Assembly: GCA_964540975.1 (NCBI GenBank)
Contig: CAZIOQ010000021.1
Span: 1 to 52,111 of the forward strand
Source of the DNA: CAZIOQ01 sp964540975
Lineage (GTDB): Bacteria > Patescibacteriota > Microgenomatia > UBA12405 > UBA6130
Length of the DNA stretch: 52,111 nt
Direction: 5' to 3'
The notes beneath the pieces are model-generated. The model saw nothing but the letters and a program-made list of their open reading frames with translations. It was not told where the DNA came from and searched no databases. How positions within the stretch are numbered: position 1 is the stretch's first letter; each line of letters starts with the position of its first letter. Below are positions 15,946 to 24,412 of this stretch, piece by piece. The translations under genes were made by a program, and so were the position numbers.

Positions 15946-17091
15946 ATGCTATCCCTAATTTTCTTCATTATTGCTCTTTCGGTTTTGATTATCTTCCACG
16001 AGTTAGGTCATTTTTTGGCGGCGAAAAAATTTGGCATTTGGGTCCAAGAGTTTGGTTTAGGCTATCCACCACGACTTTTAGCCAAAAAAGTTGGCGAGAC
16101 GATTTATTCTCTTAATTGGATTCCTGCCGGTGGCTTTGTCAGAATTTTTGGCGATGTGACAGAAAAAATTAAGCAAATTAAGAAAAAATTAAGAAAAAGA
16201 TCGTTATATTATCAGCCAAAAAAAGTGAGACTGCTGGTTTCAGTTGCTGGAGTAATGATGAATTTGTTTTTAGCAATAATCATCTTTGCTCTTGTCTATT
16301 CAGTTTTGGGCATTCCAAAAAGGATAGGAGTGGTAAAAGTCGTGGGAGTAAGCCAAGATTCGCCAGCTTATCAAGGAGGTTTGCAGGACCAAGATATGAT
16401 TTTGGTAGTAGAAACAGCAGAGGAAAAAGTGTTGCTGAGAAAAACTGATGAGTTGATTAAGATTACGGCTAAAAATGCTGGTCGGTTGATCAATTTAATC
16501 ATTGCGAGGAAAGATAAAGATGATCAAAAATTAACTTTAGTTGACTGTCCTAGACCAGTTAAAGATCAAGAATGCTTTTTGGTTTCTTTAACCCCACGGG
16601 AAAATCCACCCCAAGATGAAGGACCTTTGGGGGTAATCATTACTGATACAGAAATTACCAAACCAGTTTGGTGGCAAAGACCATTTTTGGGGATTTGGGC
16701 AGGTTTTCAAGAAGCATTTTTCTGGGGTAAGCTAATTGTGAAAAGCCTCGGCCAGATGCTTGGCGATTGGGTTTTTCAAGGCAAGGTCCCGACTAACGTG
16801 GCTGGACCGGTAGGAATTTATCAAGCGACTTCTGCGATTCAAAAAGAATCAGGTTTTTGGGCAGTTTTTCATTTCTTTGGCATTCTCTCAGTTAATTTTG
16901 CGATTGTTAATTTTTTGCCTTTTCCTGCTTTGGATGGTAGCCGGTTGATTTTTTTGTTTTGGGAAATGATCGCCAGAAAAAAACCTTCACCAAAAGTAGA
17001 ATTGATTGTTAACCAGCTAGGAATGGCGATTTTGATTTTTTTGTTATTTTTGGTGACTATTGGCGATATTAGAAGGTTGCTTGGAAGATAA
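15946..17091 (+). CDS. rseP: Site-2-type membrane metalloprotease (RseP/M50)
   Basis: This is an intramembrane zinc protease. HELGH near residue 20 (IIFHELGHFLAAKKFG) and the NFLPFPALDGSRL motif near the C-terminus provide the zinc ligands. A PDZ domain with SPAYQGGLQDQDMILVV lies between. Four hydrophobic segments are visible (start, about 100-120, and two near the end). The ATG at 15946 fits homologues better than the TTG at 15937. It ends 15 bp from the convergent glycosidase-like gene. A substrate such as an anti-sigma factor is not encoded here. Confidence 0.93.
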   Translation: MLSLIFFIIALSVLIIFHELGHFLAAKKFGIWVQEFGLGYPPRLLAKKVGETIYSLNWIPAGGFVRIFGDVTEKIKQIKKKLRKRSLYYQPKKVRLLVSVAGVMMNLFLAIIIFALVYSVLGIPKRIGVVKVVGVSQDSPAYQGGLQDQDMILVVETAEEKVLLRKTDELIKITAKNAGRLINLIIARKDKDDQKLTLVDCPRPVKDQECFLVSLTPRENPPQDEGPLGVIITDTEITKPVWWQRPFLGIWAGFQEAFFWGKLIVKSLGQMLGDWVFQGKVPTNVAGPVGIYQATSAIQKESGFWAVFHFFGILSVNFAIVNFLPFPALDGSRLIFLFWEMIARKKPSPKVELIVNQLGMAILIFLLFLVTIGDIRRLLGR

Positions 17092-17106
17092 AATTAAAAC
17101 GCCAGA

Positions 17107-18480
17107 TTAGAGAGGTTCAATGCTGATGATTACCGCTTCATTTGGTTCGAGGGCCACCCGGAAAAACAAACTGTTGTCGGTAGTATTACCAGTTAATCTC
17201 GTATCCTGACCAAAAAGATAATCAAGGTTAATTTTGTATTTACCAGGGGAAAGAGGGAAAACTTTGATTGGTGGCGATTCAAAATGTTTATTTTCAGGAT
17301 CATAATTAACCAACATAATCATTACTAAAGACTTGTCTTGGCTGGCTATGCCGTAAACCCAACTGCCTTCGCCGGTAAGAAAAGTTCTTGTTCCTGTTAA
17401 TTGGTTTAAAAATTGATAGGCTAACCAGCGTGGTTTTGCCCTGATTCCACCTTTTGCTTGATGAGTTAGTAATCCCCAACCTTGGTTGTCATCAGGACCA
17501 TCCTTTATTTCGAAAGCAAAAACTTTATGGACCCGGTCCATTACTTGGGTGATGACCGCCAAATCATGAGCGGCGCCAATATTGTTTTGATACCAAATTG
17601 ATTTTTGGGTCTCTGGTCCAAATTCAGAAATAATTCTTTCAATTGCGAGCCACTCAGGATAATCGGTTAAAATTTGGTTGAAAGCTTCCAAGTCCTGAAC
17701 ATAATCTTGGGGGAGCAAAGAGTATTGGTGCCAGGAGATAAAATCTAATCTTAGTTTTTGCTCGCTAGCAAATTTTAAAAGCGCCTTGACCCAATTTGGA
17801 TAAAAACCAGTAGTGGCCGGACCACCAATTTTGAATGGCTGACATTCAGGTTGAATTTCTTGAGCCGCCTTGGCTGAGTAGTAATAGAGCTTTAAATAAT
17901 TAGGTGATTTGTGGTAATGCCACTGGCCAAAAAGATCTGGCTCGTTAAAAACTTCGTAATATACATTATTTATATTAAGATCATTTTTACCGCTGTAATG
18001 TTTGATGGTTACCTTGACTAGATTTTGCCACAAGGACCAGTTAATCGGCGGAGAAGTAATATTTTTATCTTGGGTCATTTGAGGGGGGATATAAGATAAA
18101 GATAACATTGGCGTCGCTCCGGTTTGCAAAATACTGACGACTACTCGATCTAATTTTGAAAAATCAAAGCTGCCGTCTGATTTTAAAACTTCATAATAAT
18201 CGTAAAGATGGTCAATTCTGATGAATTTTGGCTGAAGTGGGGTAAGCCAGGGCAGCGCTGGTTTAATCATCTCATTTCTTTCTTCTCCGCCTTGGGTAAA
18301 ATTTTGCCAGAGATTAGGATTTATCGGCTGTCCGGTTTGATTAAGGTCAACCGTGATGTTAGCTAATCTCCCCAGAGCTGTTTTCCTCAGCTCAATAATT
18401 TTTTTGACCGCCACTAACAAAAACGGTAGCAGGAATAAAGAAATGAAAAAATATAATGTTTTGTGATTCAATTTATTCAT
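17107..18480 (-). CDS. Membrane-anchored GH39-like glycoside hydrolase
   Basis: A single N-terminal hydrophobic segment (residues 9-27) anchors or exports a 457-residue clan GH-A (beta/alpha)8 protein. Candidate acid/base Glu180 is in YYEVFNEPD and candidate nucleophile Glu286 in IISEFGPE, the spacing and context seen in GH39 beta-xylosidases and iduronidases. SWHQYS and KPRWLAYQFLNQL also fit that clan. A C-terminal beta domain follows. The sugar substrate is unknown. It is convergent with rseP and divergent from the cohesin/dockerin genes, so it could act on the same surface structure. Confidence 0.72.
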   Translation of the reverse strand: MNKLNHKTLYFFISLFLLPFLLVAVKKIIELRKTALGRLANITVDLNQTGQPINPNLWQNFTQGGEERNEMIKPALPWLTPLQPKFIRIDHLYDYYEVLKSDGSFDFSKLDRVVVSILQTGATPMLSLSYIPPQMTQDKNITSPPINWSLWQNLVKVTIKHYSGKNDLNINNVYYEVFNEPDLFGQWHYHKSPNYLKLYYYSAKAAQEIQPECQPFKIGGPATTGFYPNWVKALLKFASEQKLRLDFISWHQYSLLPQDYVQDLEAFNQILTDYPEWLAIERIISEFGPETQKSIWYQNNIGAAHDLAVITQVMDRVHKVFAFEIKDGPDDNQGWGLLTHQAKGGIRAKPRWLAYQFLNQLTGTRTFLTGEGSWVYGIASQDKSLVMIMLVNYDPENKHFESPPIKVFPLSPGKYKINLDYLFGQDTRLTGNTTDNSLFFRVALEPNEAVIISIEPL

Positions 18481-18529
18481 TTGCCAAATAATGATTAGTC
18501 TTTTTGGTTGACTTTTTGATCAGAATCCA

Positions 18530-18660
18530 TTTTTTCAAAATCCCTTGTTGACAAAATTAATTGAAAGATATTTACTGATATTAATTAACTCTAAAAGAAA
18601 TTTGACTATTTTGCAATTTTTAAAGATGAGACTTGACAGACCCCAAAAAATTTTGTTTAA
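18530..18660 (+). promoter_or_regulatory. Promoter region of the dockerin/cohesin cluster
   Basis: Two TTGACA sequences lie upstream: one at 18548-18553 within the element shared with 15271-15292, and one at 18633-18638 only 22 bp before the ATG at 18661. For the second, a -10 would overlap the start codon, so the ATG at 18691 may be the real start. No Shine-Dalgarno sequence is visible. Confidence 0.35.
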
Positions 18661-19620
18661 ATGAAAATAAGTCTTTTAAAATTTTTTAAAATGAAATTAA
18701 AGTTTTCTAGGAAAATTGCTTTTGGTTTTTCCGATCTGATTTTGCTAATTGCTTTAGGTTTACTCGCCTTAATTTTGCCTTTAGGAGTAAGATTGGTTCA
18801 AGAGACTTCCCAACTAGAAAAACAAGCGGTCAGTGCTCTCCCCACGCCTCTTGTCTTAACCCCTCCTTTTCTTGCCGAAGATTATTGTCAAAGTGATTCT
18901 GATTGTCCTTTTGATAAAGCCTGTCTAGATAATCGCTGTCAACCGCCTTCTTGTTTCACGACCATCGGTGGAGAATGCGAAGAATATCTTTATACTGATC
19001 ATTCCTGTTGGTTAGTGGCTAAACCAGATGGGACTGCTTGTGGAGAAGGAGGAAGATGCCGCCATGGAACTTGTCTAGAACCGACGACAGAAGCGGTGAT
19101 TAATTTTAAAATAAGATTTGATGGGGTAACCGAGAAAGTTCCTGATCAAAAAGTAAAGATAAAACTTGTTGGGTTTGAGGAGAGTAAAACATTTGAAGAT
19201 GTTCACGTCACTGCCGACGCCAATGGCGTTTTCAGCGGCACATTTGTTGCTCAAGGAATAAAACCTAGTGGTTGGGCATTTGTGATCAAAGGCCCAAAGC
19301 ATTTGGCAATGAAATTTTGCCATAACAACCAGACTAATATTTGTCTTGGGCAAGGCAATTTGACCATTTTAAAAGGGGAGAACAATTTTGATTTTACTGG
19401 ACTAAAACTGTTAGCCGGTGATATTCCTGATCTTAATGGGATTCAAGATGGAGTAGCTGATAGTAGTGATTTTGCTATTTTGGTTAAAGCCTTAGATGAG
19501 CAAGATCGGTTAAGAATGAATTCTCAACGAGCAGACCTTAATTTTGATCGCTTAAATACAGGAGCAGATATTCAATTGTTCCTCAAGACAGTGGCTGAAA
19601 AATATGCTGATGATTTCTAA
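18661..19620 (+). CDS. Membrane-anchored protein with Cys-rich region and dockerin-like C-terminus
   Basis: A hydrophobic segment near residues 22-45 exports or anchors this 319-residue protein. Residues about 74-140 contain 12 or more cysteines in short loops (CQSDSDCPFDKACLDNRC and CGEGGRCRHGTC), probably disulfide-bonded. A beta-rich carboxypeptidase-regulatory-like part follows (VKIKLVGFEE...VHVTADANGVFSG). The C-terminus has two calcium-loop-like repeats, DLNGIQDGVADSSDFAIL and ADLNFDRLNTGADIQLFL, characteristic of type I dockerins. It is the first of four adjacent surface genes. The internal ATG at 18691 is an alternative start. Confidence 0.7.
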   Translation: MKISLLKFFKMKLKFSRKIAFGFSDLILLIALGLLALILPLGVRLVQETSQLEKQAVSALPTPLVLTPPFLAEDYCQSDSDCPFDKACLDNRCQPPSCFTTIGGECEEYLYTDHSCWLVAKPDGTACGEGGRCRHGTCLEPTTEAVINFKIRFDGVTEKVPDQKVKIKLVGFEESKTFEDVHVTADANGVFSGTFVAQGIKPSGWAFVIKGPKHLAMKFCHNNQTNICLGQGNLTILKGENNFDFTGLKLLAGDIPDLNGIQDGVADSSDFAILVKALDEQDRLRMNSQRADLNFDRLNTGADIQLFLKTVAEKYADDF

Positions 19621-19650
19621 AAATTTGTTACTTTTTAGCCAGGAGCAAAA

Positions 19651-20343
19651 ATGCTAGATTTTTCTAAAAAGGCAAAAAAAATAGAAAAAGATAGCTATTT
19701 CTTTTGGGCAATTTTGATTTTGTGTTTTCTAATTATTGGAGAAAGTATTTGGGTAGTAGATAAATTTGTGAGCAAGAGACAACTTATCAGCCCAACCGAG
19801 AAATTTAAAGAAATTATTACTCAACAAGGAGAGACAAAAAAAGCAAAAGAGGTAGAAGTTTGGCTTGAGGGAGAGCAGAATTTAGTGGTTAATGAGTTAT
19901 CAGAAATTGAAATGGGAATAACTGGGCTTGAGGATACCCAAACTTTGGGAGCAGATTTTGTTTTACTTTATGATCCTCGCTTGGTAAAAATTGTTGATCA
20001 AGATACTATTAAAACTGGAGTCCAGATTAAAACATTACCCAACGAGTTAGGCGAGGTGGCCAGAAATTTGGTCGAAGAAGAAAAAGGAAGAATAATTGTT
20101 TCTTTAGTCAATTTAGACAAAAAAGGTGTTTTAATTCAGAAAGACAAGAAGATTCCTTTAGCGCAAATTAGTTTTGTTCCTTTATCTTTGGGCGAAATTA
20201 AATTTAGCTTTCAATTGGCTAGCCAAGAAGAACCAGGAACTAAAATCACAAAAGTAGATCAGATACCAAGTTTGGCCACTTTAGTTGCTAAGGACTATAA
20301 GGTTTCCGTAGTTGAATTACCAAAGAATTTTCCCGAGCAATGA
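19651..20343 (+). CDS. Membrane-anchored cohesin-like protein
   Basis: One membrane segment (residues 18-38) precedes a beta-rich extracellular domain of about 150 residues. The pattern LGADFVLLYDPRLVKIVD, then a ligand-side strand, then IPLAQISFVPLSLGEIKFSF matches the nine-strand jelly-roll of cohesin domains. An AGGAG sequence lies 6 nt before the ATG. Its stop overlaps the start of the next, clearer cohesin gene (ATGA). Cohesin assignment is from pattern only and moderately sure. Confidence 0.6.
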   Translation: MLDFSKKAKKIEKDSYFFWAILILCFLIIGESIWVVDKFVSKRQLISPTEKFKEIITQQGETKKAKEVEVWLEGEQNLVVNELSEIEMGITGLEDTQTLGADFVLLYDPRLVKIVDQDTIKTGVQIKTLPNELGEVARNLVEEEKGRIIVSLVNLDKKGVLIQKDKKIPLAQISFVPLSLGEIKFSFQLASQEEPGTKITKVDQIPSLATLVAKDYKVSVVELPKNFPEQ

Positions 20344-21005
20344 AAAAATTAATTCTTTTTCTACTGCTTCTGTTTGTTTTTTTGAGCCTGCCGGGGAAGG
20401 TCCAAGCGGCTAATTTCTATTTGGAACCAAGCACAAGTACTGTTCAAGTGGGGAGCGAATTTGAGGTGGCGGTCTGGATTGATCCAGGGGGAGAAGATAT
20501 TCAGGCAATGGATATTTTTATTAATTATGATGCTACTAGATTGCAAACGAGTCAAGAGCAAATTAAAGATGAACAATATTTTGGGAGTTATGGTAGTTCA
20601 GTCTTTAATGTTTCTGATCCTCCTGGTAAGCTAAGCCTTTATGTTTTTTCTAACCAAGGAACTTATTCTAGAAATACTGAAGGAAAAGTGGTGACGATCA
20701 CTTTTAAAGCCAAAGTTACGGGCACTGCCTCGGTTAATTTCATTTGCGGTGGTGAATCTGGCAGCGCTATTTGGGATTCGGCGGTGACTAATCTGATTGT
20801 CTGTGGGGCCAATGGGTCGGGGAGTTATACTTTGATTGAATCTGGGACAACGCCAACTTTGACTCCCACCGAGATCGAACCAACAGTTGAGGAAACCGCC
20901 ACCTCAACAGCCCTCCCAGAAACTGGTTTTTCTCCTTTTGGTTGGGGAGCAGTGTTATTGGGAGGAATCCTGATCAGTACTAGTTTATTGATATTATTGT
21001 TTTAG
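20340..21005 (+). CDS. Secreted cohesin-domain protein with LPETG and C-terminal membrane segment
   Basis: A signal peptide (residues 1-23, cleaved after VQA) is followed by a cohesin domain of about 140 residues: STVQVGSEFEVAVWIDPGGEDIQAMDIFINYDATRLQ and GKVVTITFKAKVTGTASVNF. A Thr/Pro/Glu-rich linker then leads to LPETG near residue 198 and one hydrophobic helix. LPxTG plus helix is the layout of sortase substrates, but the positively charged tail that normally follows is missing: the protein ends in ILLF. It may instead stay in the membrane. Confidence 0.75.
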   Translation: MKKLILFLLLLFVFLSLPGKVQAANFYLEPSTSTVQVGSEFEVAVWIDPGGEDIQAMDIFINYDATRLQTSQEQIKDEQYFGSYGSSVFNVSDPPGKLSLYVFSNQGTYSRNTEGKVVTITFKAKVTGTASVNFICGGESGSAIWDSAVTNLIVCGANGSGSYTLIESGTTPTLTPTEIEPTVEETATSTALPETGFSPFGWGAVLLGGILISTSLLILLF

Positions 21006-21016
21006 ACAGGAAAACA

Positions 21017-21610
21017 ATGAAAAAGAATTTAAAAATAATTTTTATTGTGATTATTCTTTTTTCTGCCGGGATAGCAGCGGTTTTTGGGGTGAAAATGGTT
21101 AAGACATATTTAAGTGGCGCCCAAACCGGAACAGCGCCAAAAAATGTCCGGATTCAAGTCGAGACTAATTCCGCCACCATTTCTTGGCAGACAGATAAAG
21201 AATCACAAGGAGTAGTAGAATATGGTGCCAATCAAGCAAGTTTGCTTTTAAGGGTGCCAGAAACAGCGCCGTCAATTAATCACAAAGTGATTTTATCTCC
21301 TTTGAAAGCAGAAACAAATTATTATTTTCGGATTAGAGTTGGCGAGCTAATTTATGATAATAATGGTATTCCTTATACATTCAAAACAAAACCGGTTGAG
21401 GGAGCAGCGGCGACAGCGATACCATCACCTCAAGCGACAATTACTCCAATTACCAAGAAAGAATCAACTCCTTCCGCCAGATTAGTAAAAACCTGTCAGG
21501 CCGAGGAATTTAAAATGAAAATGGGTGGGAGCGATCAGGCTTATGATTTCGATGCCAATGGAGTGGTTAATGCCAAAGACTGGTTGGAATGCCTTAAAAC
21601 AAACAAATAG
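21017..21610 (+). CDS. Anchored fibronectin-III protein with single dockerin-like repeat
   Basis: A membrane segment at residues 5-27 precedes a fibronectin type III domain of the purple-acid-phosphatase N-terminal type (NSATISWQTDKESQGVVEYG...LKAETNYYFRIRV). A Thr/Pro-rich linker follows. The C-terminus holds one calcium-loop repeat, YDFDANGVVNAKDWLECL, like half a dockerin. It starts 11 nt after the cohesin gene behind an AGGA site. The last gene of the surface cluster, it pairs logically with the cohesin proteins, though binding is inferred. Confidence 0.68.
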   Translation: MKKNLKIIFIVIILFSAGIAAVFGVKMVKTYLSGAQTGTAPKNVRIQVETNSATISWQTDKESQGVVEYGANQASLLLRVPETAPSINHKVILSPLKAETNYYFRIRVGELIYDNNGIPYTFKTKPVEGAAATAIPSPQATITPITKKESTPSARLVKTCQAEEFKMKMGGSDQAYDFDANGVVNAKDWLECLKTNK

Positions 21611-21637
21611 CTTCTGATAGTGAAGACATTTTTCCTA

Positions 21638-21749
21638 TTGTCAACTGCTTTTTTTTAAGTTAAACTATAAAATGATCAAGACCCTTGATTGGGCTGGATC
21701 AAGTTTAAGAGGCCAAAATTTTTCCAGTTGGGAAAGGGGGTGTTTTTTA
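21638..21749 (+). promoter_or_regulatory. rpsU promoter and leader hairpin
   Basis: TTGTCA (21638-21643) and TAAACT (21661-21666) are exactly 17 bp apart. The leader at 21684-21703 forms CTTGAT, 8-nt loop, ATCAAG. A GGGGGTG stretch precedes the rpsU ATG at 21750. The open frame from ATG 21672 runs through this leader in frame but does not resemble bS21. Confidence 0.55.
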
Positions 21750-21953
21750 ATGGCAATTGTAGTTAAAAAGAAAAGAGGTGAAAGCAAAATTGAACTTATT
21801 AATAGATTTAGAAAAATTTTTTTAGAAGAGGGGATTATTGATCAAATTAAAGAAAAAGTTCATTATGTGAAACCCTCAAGAAAACGCTATGAAAGGAAAA
21901 AGGAGATTGATTATAAGAATAAATTAGATCAAAGGAGATTAGCCAATGGTTAA
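21750..21953 (+). CDS. rpsU: 30S ribosomal protein bS21
   Basis: This small basic 30S protein is recognised by MAIVVKKKRGES at the start, LINRFRKIFLEEGIIDQIKEKVHYVKPSRKRYERKK and a Lys/Arg-rich tail. The ATG at 21750 has a purine-rich GGGGGTG site about 8 nt upstream and gives a 67-residue protein, the usual length. yqeY overlaps its last 8 bp, reproducing the common rpsU-yqeY pair. Confidence 0.92.
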   Translation: MAIVVKKKRGESKIELINRFRKIFLEEGIIDQIKEKVHYVKPSRKRYERKKEIDYKNKLDQRRLANG

Positions 21954-22392
21954 AAATATTGAGGAACAGTTAAAGGTTGATTTTAGGCAATCTCTTCTTG
22001 CCGGGAGGAGCAAGGAGGCAGAGGCTTTGCGTTACTTGATCTCCATTCTCCAAAAACAAGCCTCAAGAAAGCCGGATGGCAAATTAAGCGAAGTGGAAAA
22101 AATTAATCTTTTACAAAAAGAGTTAAAAACAAAACAAGAGGCTTTGACGCTTTTTCAGAAAGCTGGTCGAGAGGAATTGGTGAAACAAGAAGAATTTGAA
22201 ATTAAGGTCTTGAAAAGATATTTGCCCAAAATGCTCAGCCCCCAAAAAATCAATCAGATAATTCAAAAAGTGCTTCTTCAAGAACAAGATTTTGGTAAGG
22301 TGATGGCTAAGGTAATGGTTAAGCTAAAGGGAAAAGCGGCCGCAGACCAAGTAGTTGAATTGGTTAAACAAGCCTTAAGTCAGCAAAAATGA
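21946..22392 (+). CDS. yqeY: YqeY-like protein (GatB/YqeY family)
   Basis: This 148-residue all-helical protein resembles the tRNA-binding C-terminal domain of GatB. Signatures are LRYLISILQ, FEIKVLKRYLPKMLSPQKINQIIQKV and the closing DFGKVMAKVMVKLKGKAAADQVVELVKQAL. Its exact role is unknown in any organism. It overlaps both rpsU and the YbeY-like gene, so the three are translated as a unit. Confidence 0.9.
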   Translation: MVKNIEEQLKVDFRQSLLAGRSKEAEALRYLISILQKQASRKPDGKLSEVEKINLLQKELKTKQEALTLFQKAGREELVKQEEFEIKVLKRYLPKMLSPQKINQIIQKVLLQEQDFGKVMAKVMVKLKGKAAADQVVELVKQALSQQK

Positions 22393-22769
22393 GAATTTTG
22401 ATTAGTAAAGATCCGCGTTATCCTCTTGAGAACAAAAAAATAAAAGCAGCGGTGAAAAAAATTTTAAAACAATTAGGGATAAAGGATAATTTTGAAGTCA
22501 GTATTGCCTTTGTGGGCAAAAGAAAAGCGCTCAGGATGAACAAAATTTATCGACAGATGGATTACATTCCTGAAGTTTTAAGTTTTTCTCAAGATGGTGA
22601 TCAGGCGGGAGAGCAAAAACTTTTAGGCGATATTTTGATCTGTTTTCCTCAAGTTCGAGAAAGGGCGATTACCGAAAACCGCTTAGTTGATGAAGTGATA
22701 GAAGAGTTGCTGGCTTGGGGTCTACGAAACTTAGTGACAGATCTGTCTTGGCAGGCGAAGCTTAAGTGA
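22389..22769 (+). CDS. ybeY: YbeY-like protein lacking the zinc-binding histidines
   Basis: The fold markers of the rRNA-maturation endonuclease YbeY are present: MNKIYRQMDYIPEVLSFSQD and LLGDILICFPQVRERA, including the conserved Arg (R55). The metal site HGxLHLxGYDH is lost: in the aligned segment LLAWGLRNLVTDLS, the three His positions are Trp110, Asn114 and Ser120 with the same spacing. The protein also stops six residues later. It is therefore probably an inactive homologue, perhaps keeping ribosome binding. The reading frame is intact and coupled to yqeY, so it is not an obvious pseudogene. Confidence 0.8.
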   Translation: MRILISKDPRYPLENKKIKAAVKKILKQLGIKDNFEVSIAFVGKRKALRMNKIYRQMDYIPEVLSFSQDGDQAGEQKLLGDILICFPQVRERAITENRLVDEVIEELLAWGLRNLVTDLSWQAKLK

Positions 22770-22821
22770 AATAAATTAACTTAAGGGGAAAAATAATTAA
22801 ATGGAGAGGATTTAAGAAATA

Positions 22822-24336
22822 ATGGATGCTTTTTACCTAAAATACCGCCCGCGATTAATTTCTGAGCTGGAACATATCCCGGCCAGGGAGATGTTAAAAA
22901 AAATTATTGCTCAGGGAGAAATTCCTCATAGCTTTTTATTTGTTGGGCCGAAAGGAATAGGGAAGACCTCAGCGGCAAGGATTTTAGCCAAAATCCTTGG
23001 TTGTCTTGACCAAAAAGGAGTGGATCCCTGTAGCAAGTGTGAGGTTTGTCAGGCAACTGATCAGGGGACTAATTTAGATATTATCGAGATCGATGCCGCT
23101 TCTAATCGGGGAATTGATGATATAAGAGAACTCCGAGATAAAATTAATCTAAGACCAATAAAAGCGAGAAACAAGATTTATATTGTTGACGAGGTTCATA
23201 TGTTGACCCAAGAGGCATTTAATGGCATTCTAAAAACCTTAGAAGAGCCGCCAGAACATGCTTATTTTATTTTTTGCACCACTAATAGAGAGAAAATTCC
23301 TGAGACAGTTTTGTCAAGATTAACAATAATTAATTTTTCCCGGGCAACCGATGGGGAAATCATTACTTCTCTTAAACGAGTAGTCAAAGGTGAGGCAATC
23401 AAGATTGATGATGAAAGTTTAAAGTTAATTGCCCAAAGTGCTGATGGTAGTTTTCGGGACGGCCAAAAAATTTTGTATCAACTTTATTTGGCCGAAGGAA
23501 AAAAAATAAGCAAAAAAGCAACCAGACAACTTGTTGGTCGCTGGCTAATGTTTTTGCCCCGCGAATTAGTGAAATTAATTCTTATGAACAAACAAAAAAA
23601 AGCCTTAAAAATTAGTCAAGATTTAGAAAAAGAAGCAATTGATTTTGGCGATTATCTAAAACGGTGTTTGGAATGGGTCCAAAAATTAATTTTCTTTAAA
23701 TTAGGGATAGAAGATGAACAATTAATTGAAGAAGAATATCTTAACCATATTAAATTGGATCAGTTGGTTCACCTGGCAAACAGATTTTCTCAGGCCCTTC
23801 AGGAACAAAAAACAACTCCAATTGCCGCCTTACCTTTACAACTTTTGATTGCTTCCTGGTCGCCAAAGCAGCCAGAAAGGGAGACAATTAAAAAGGCAGA
23901 GAAAAAAACAACAATTGGGGCTAAAAACCAAATTTTAGAAAAGCAAAAAGAGGAGAAATCTTTAGCTAAAGAAAACAAGATTAGTTTTAAGTTAATTCAA
24001 GAGAGGTGGAGTGAACTTTTAAAGACAATCAAGCCAATGAATCATTCAGTTGAAGCTTTACTGCGAGCTTGTCGGCCTTTAAGTCTTAATGGCAATCGCT
24101 TAACAATTGAGGTTTTTTATCAATTCCATAAAGAAAAACTTGAAGAAGAAAGACACCGTCAAATTGTAGAAGAAGGGATTAAAAAAATTTTTGGCATCAG
24201 GCAAGAAGTATTTTGTGTTTTGGCTAAAAAAAGACAAGAGCACTTTTCAGTCTCAACTAACGATAACCAAGAAAAAAAAGATAAAAGCCCGGAAGATGAA
24301 CTTTTTGAGGCAGCCAAAGAAATTTTTGGCAGTTAA
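22822..24336 (+). CDS. dnaX: DNA polymerase III subunit gamma/tau
   Basis: This clamp-loader ATPase has Walker A GPKGIGKTSAA near residue 43, a four-Cys zinc module (CLDQKGVDPCSKCEVC), IDAASNRGIDDIRELRD, the DEVHML Walker B box and the SRL arginine finger segment. A C-terminal tau-like extension of about 150 residues is Lys/Glu-rich. Length is 504. No frameshift heptamer (A-AAA-AAG) followed by a clear stem was confirmed. dnaX-ybaB-recR is a conserved order in bacteria. Confidence 0.95.
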   Translation: MDAFYLKYRPRLISELEHIPAREMLKKIIAQGEIPHSFLFVGPKGIGKTSAARILAKILGCLDQKGVDPCSKCEVCQATDQGTNLDIIEIDAASNRGIDDIRELRDKINLRPIKARNKIYIVDEVHMLTQEAFNGILKTLEEPPEHAYFIFCTTNREKIPETVLSRLTIINFSRATDGEIITSLKRVVKGEAIKIDDESLKLIAQSADGSFRDGQKILYQLYLAEGKKISKKATRQLVGRWLMFLPRELVKLILMNKQKKALKISQDLEKEAIDFGDYLKRCLEWVQKLIFFKLGIEDEQLIEEEYLNHIKLDQLVHLANRFSQALQEQKTTPIAALPLQLLIASWSPKQPERETIKKAEKKTTIGAKNQILEKQKEEKSLAKENKISFKLIQERWSELLKTIKPMNHSVEALLRACRPLSLNGNRLTIEVFYQFHKEKLEEERHRQIVEEGIKKIFGIRQEVFCVLAKKRQEHFSVSTNDNQEKKDKSPEDELFEAAKEIFGS

Positions 24337-24412
24337 GCTTCATTTAGCCAATTTTTGCCATAATGGTAAAATATTGAAATTATAAGTTATAAATTGATTT
24401 TCAAGGAGGTTG

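Noticed and set aside
21672..21749. 26-residue N-terminal extension of bS21
   Set aside because: The extension does not resemble bS21, overlaps the expected transcription start, and the ATG at 21750 has a ribosome-binding site.
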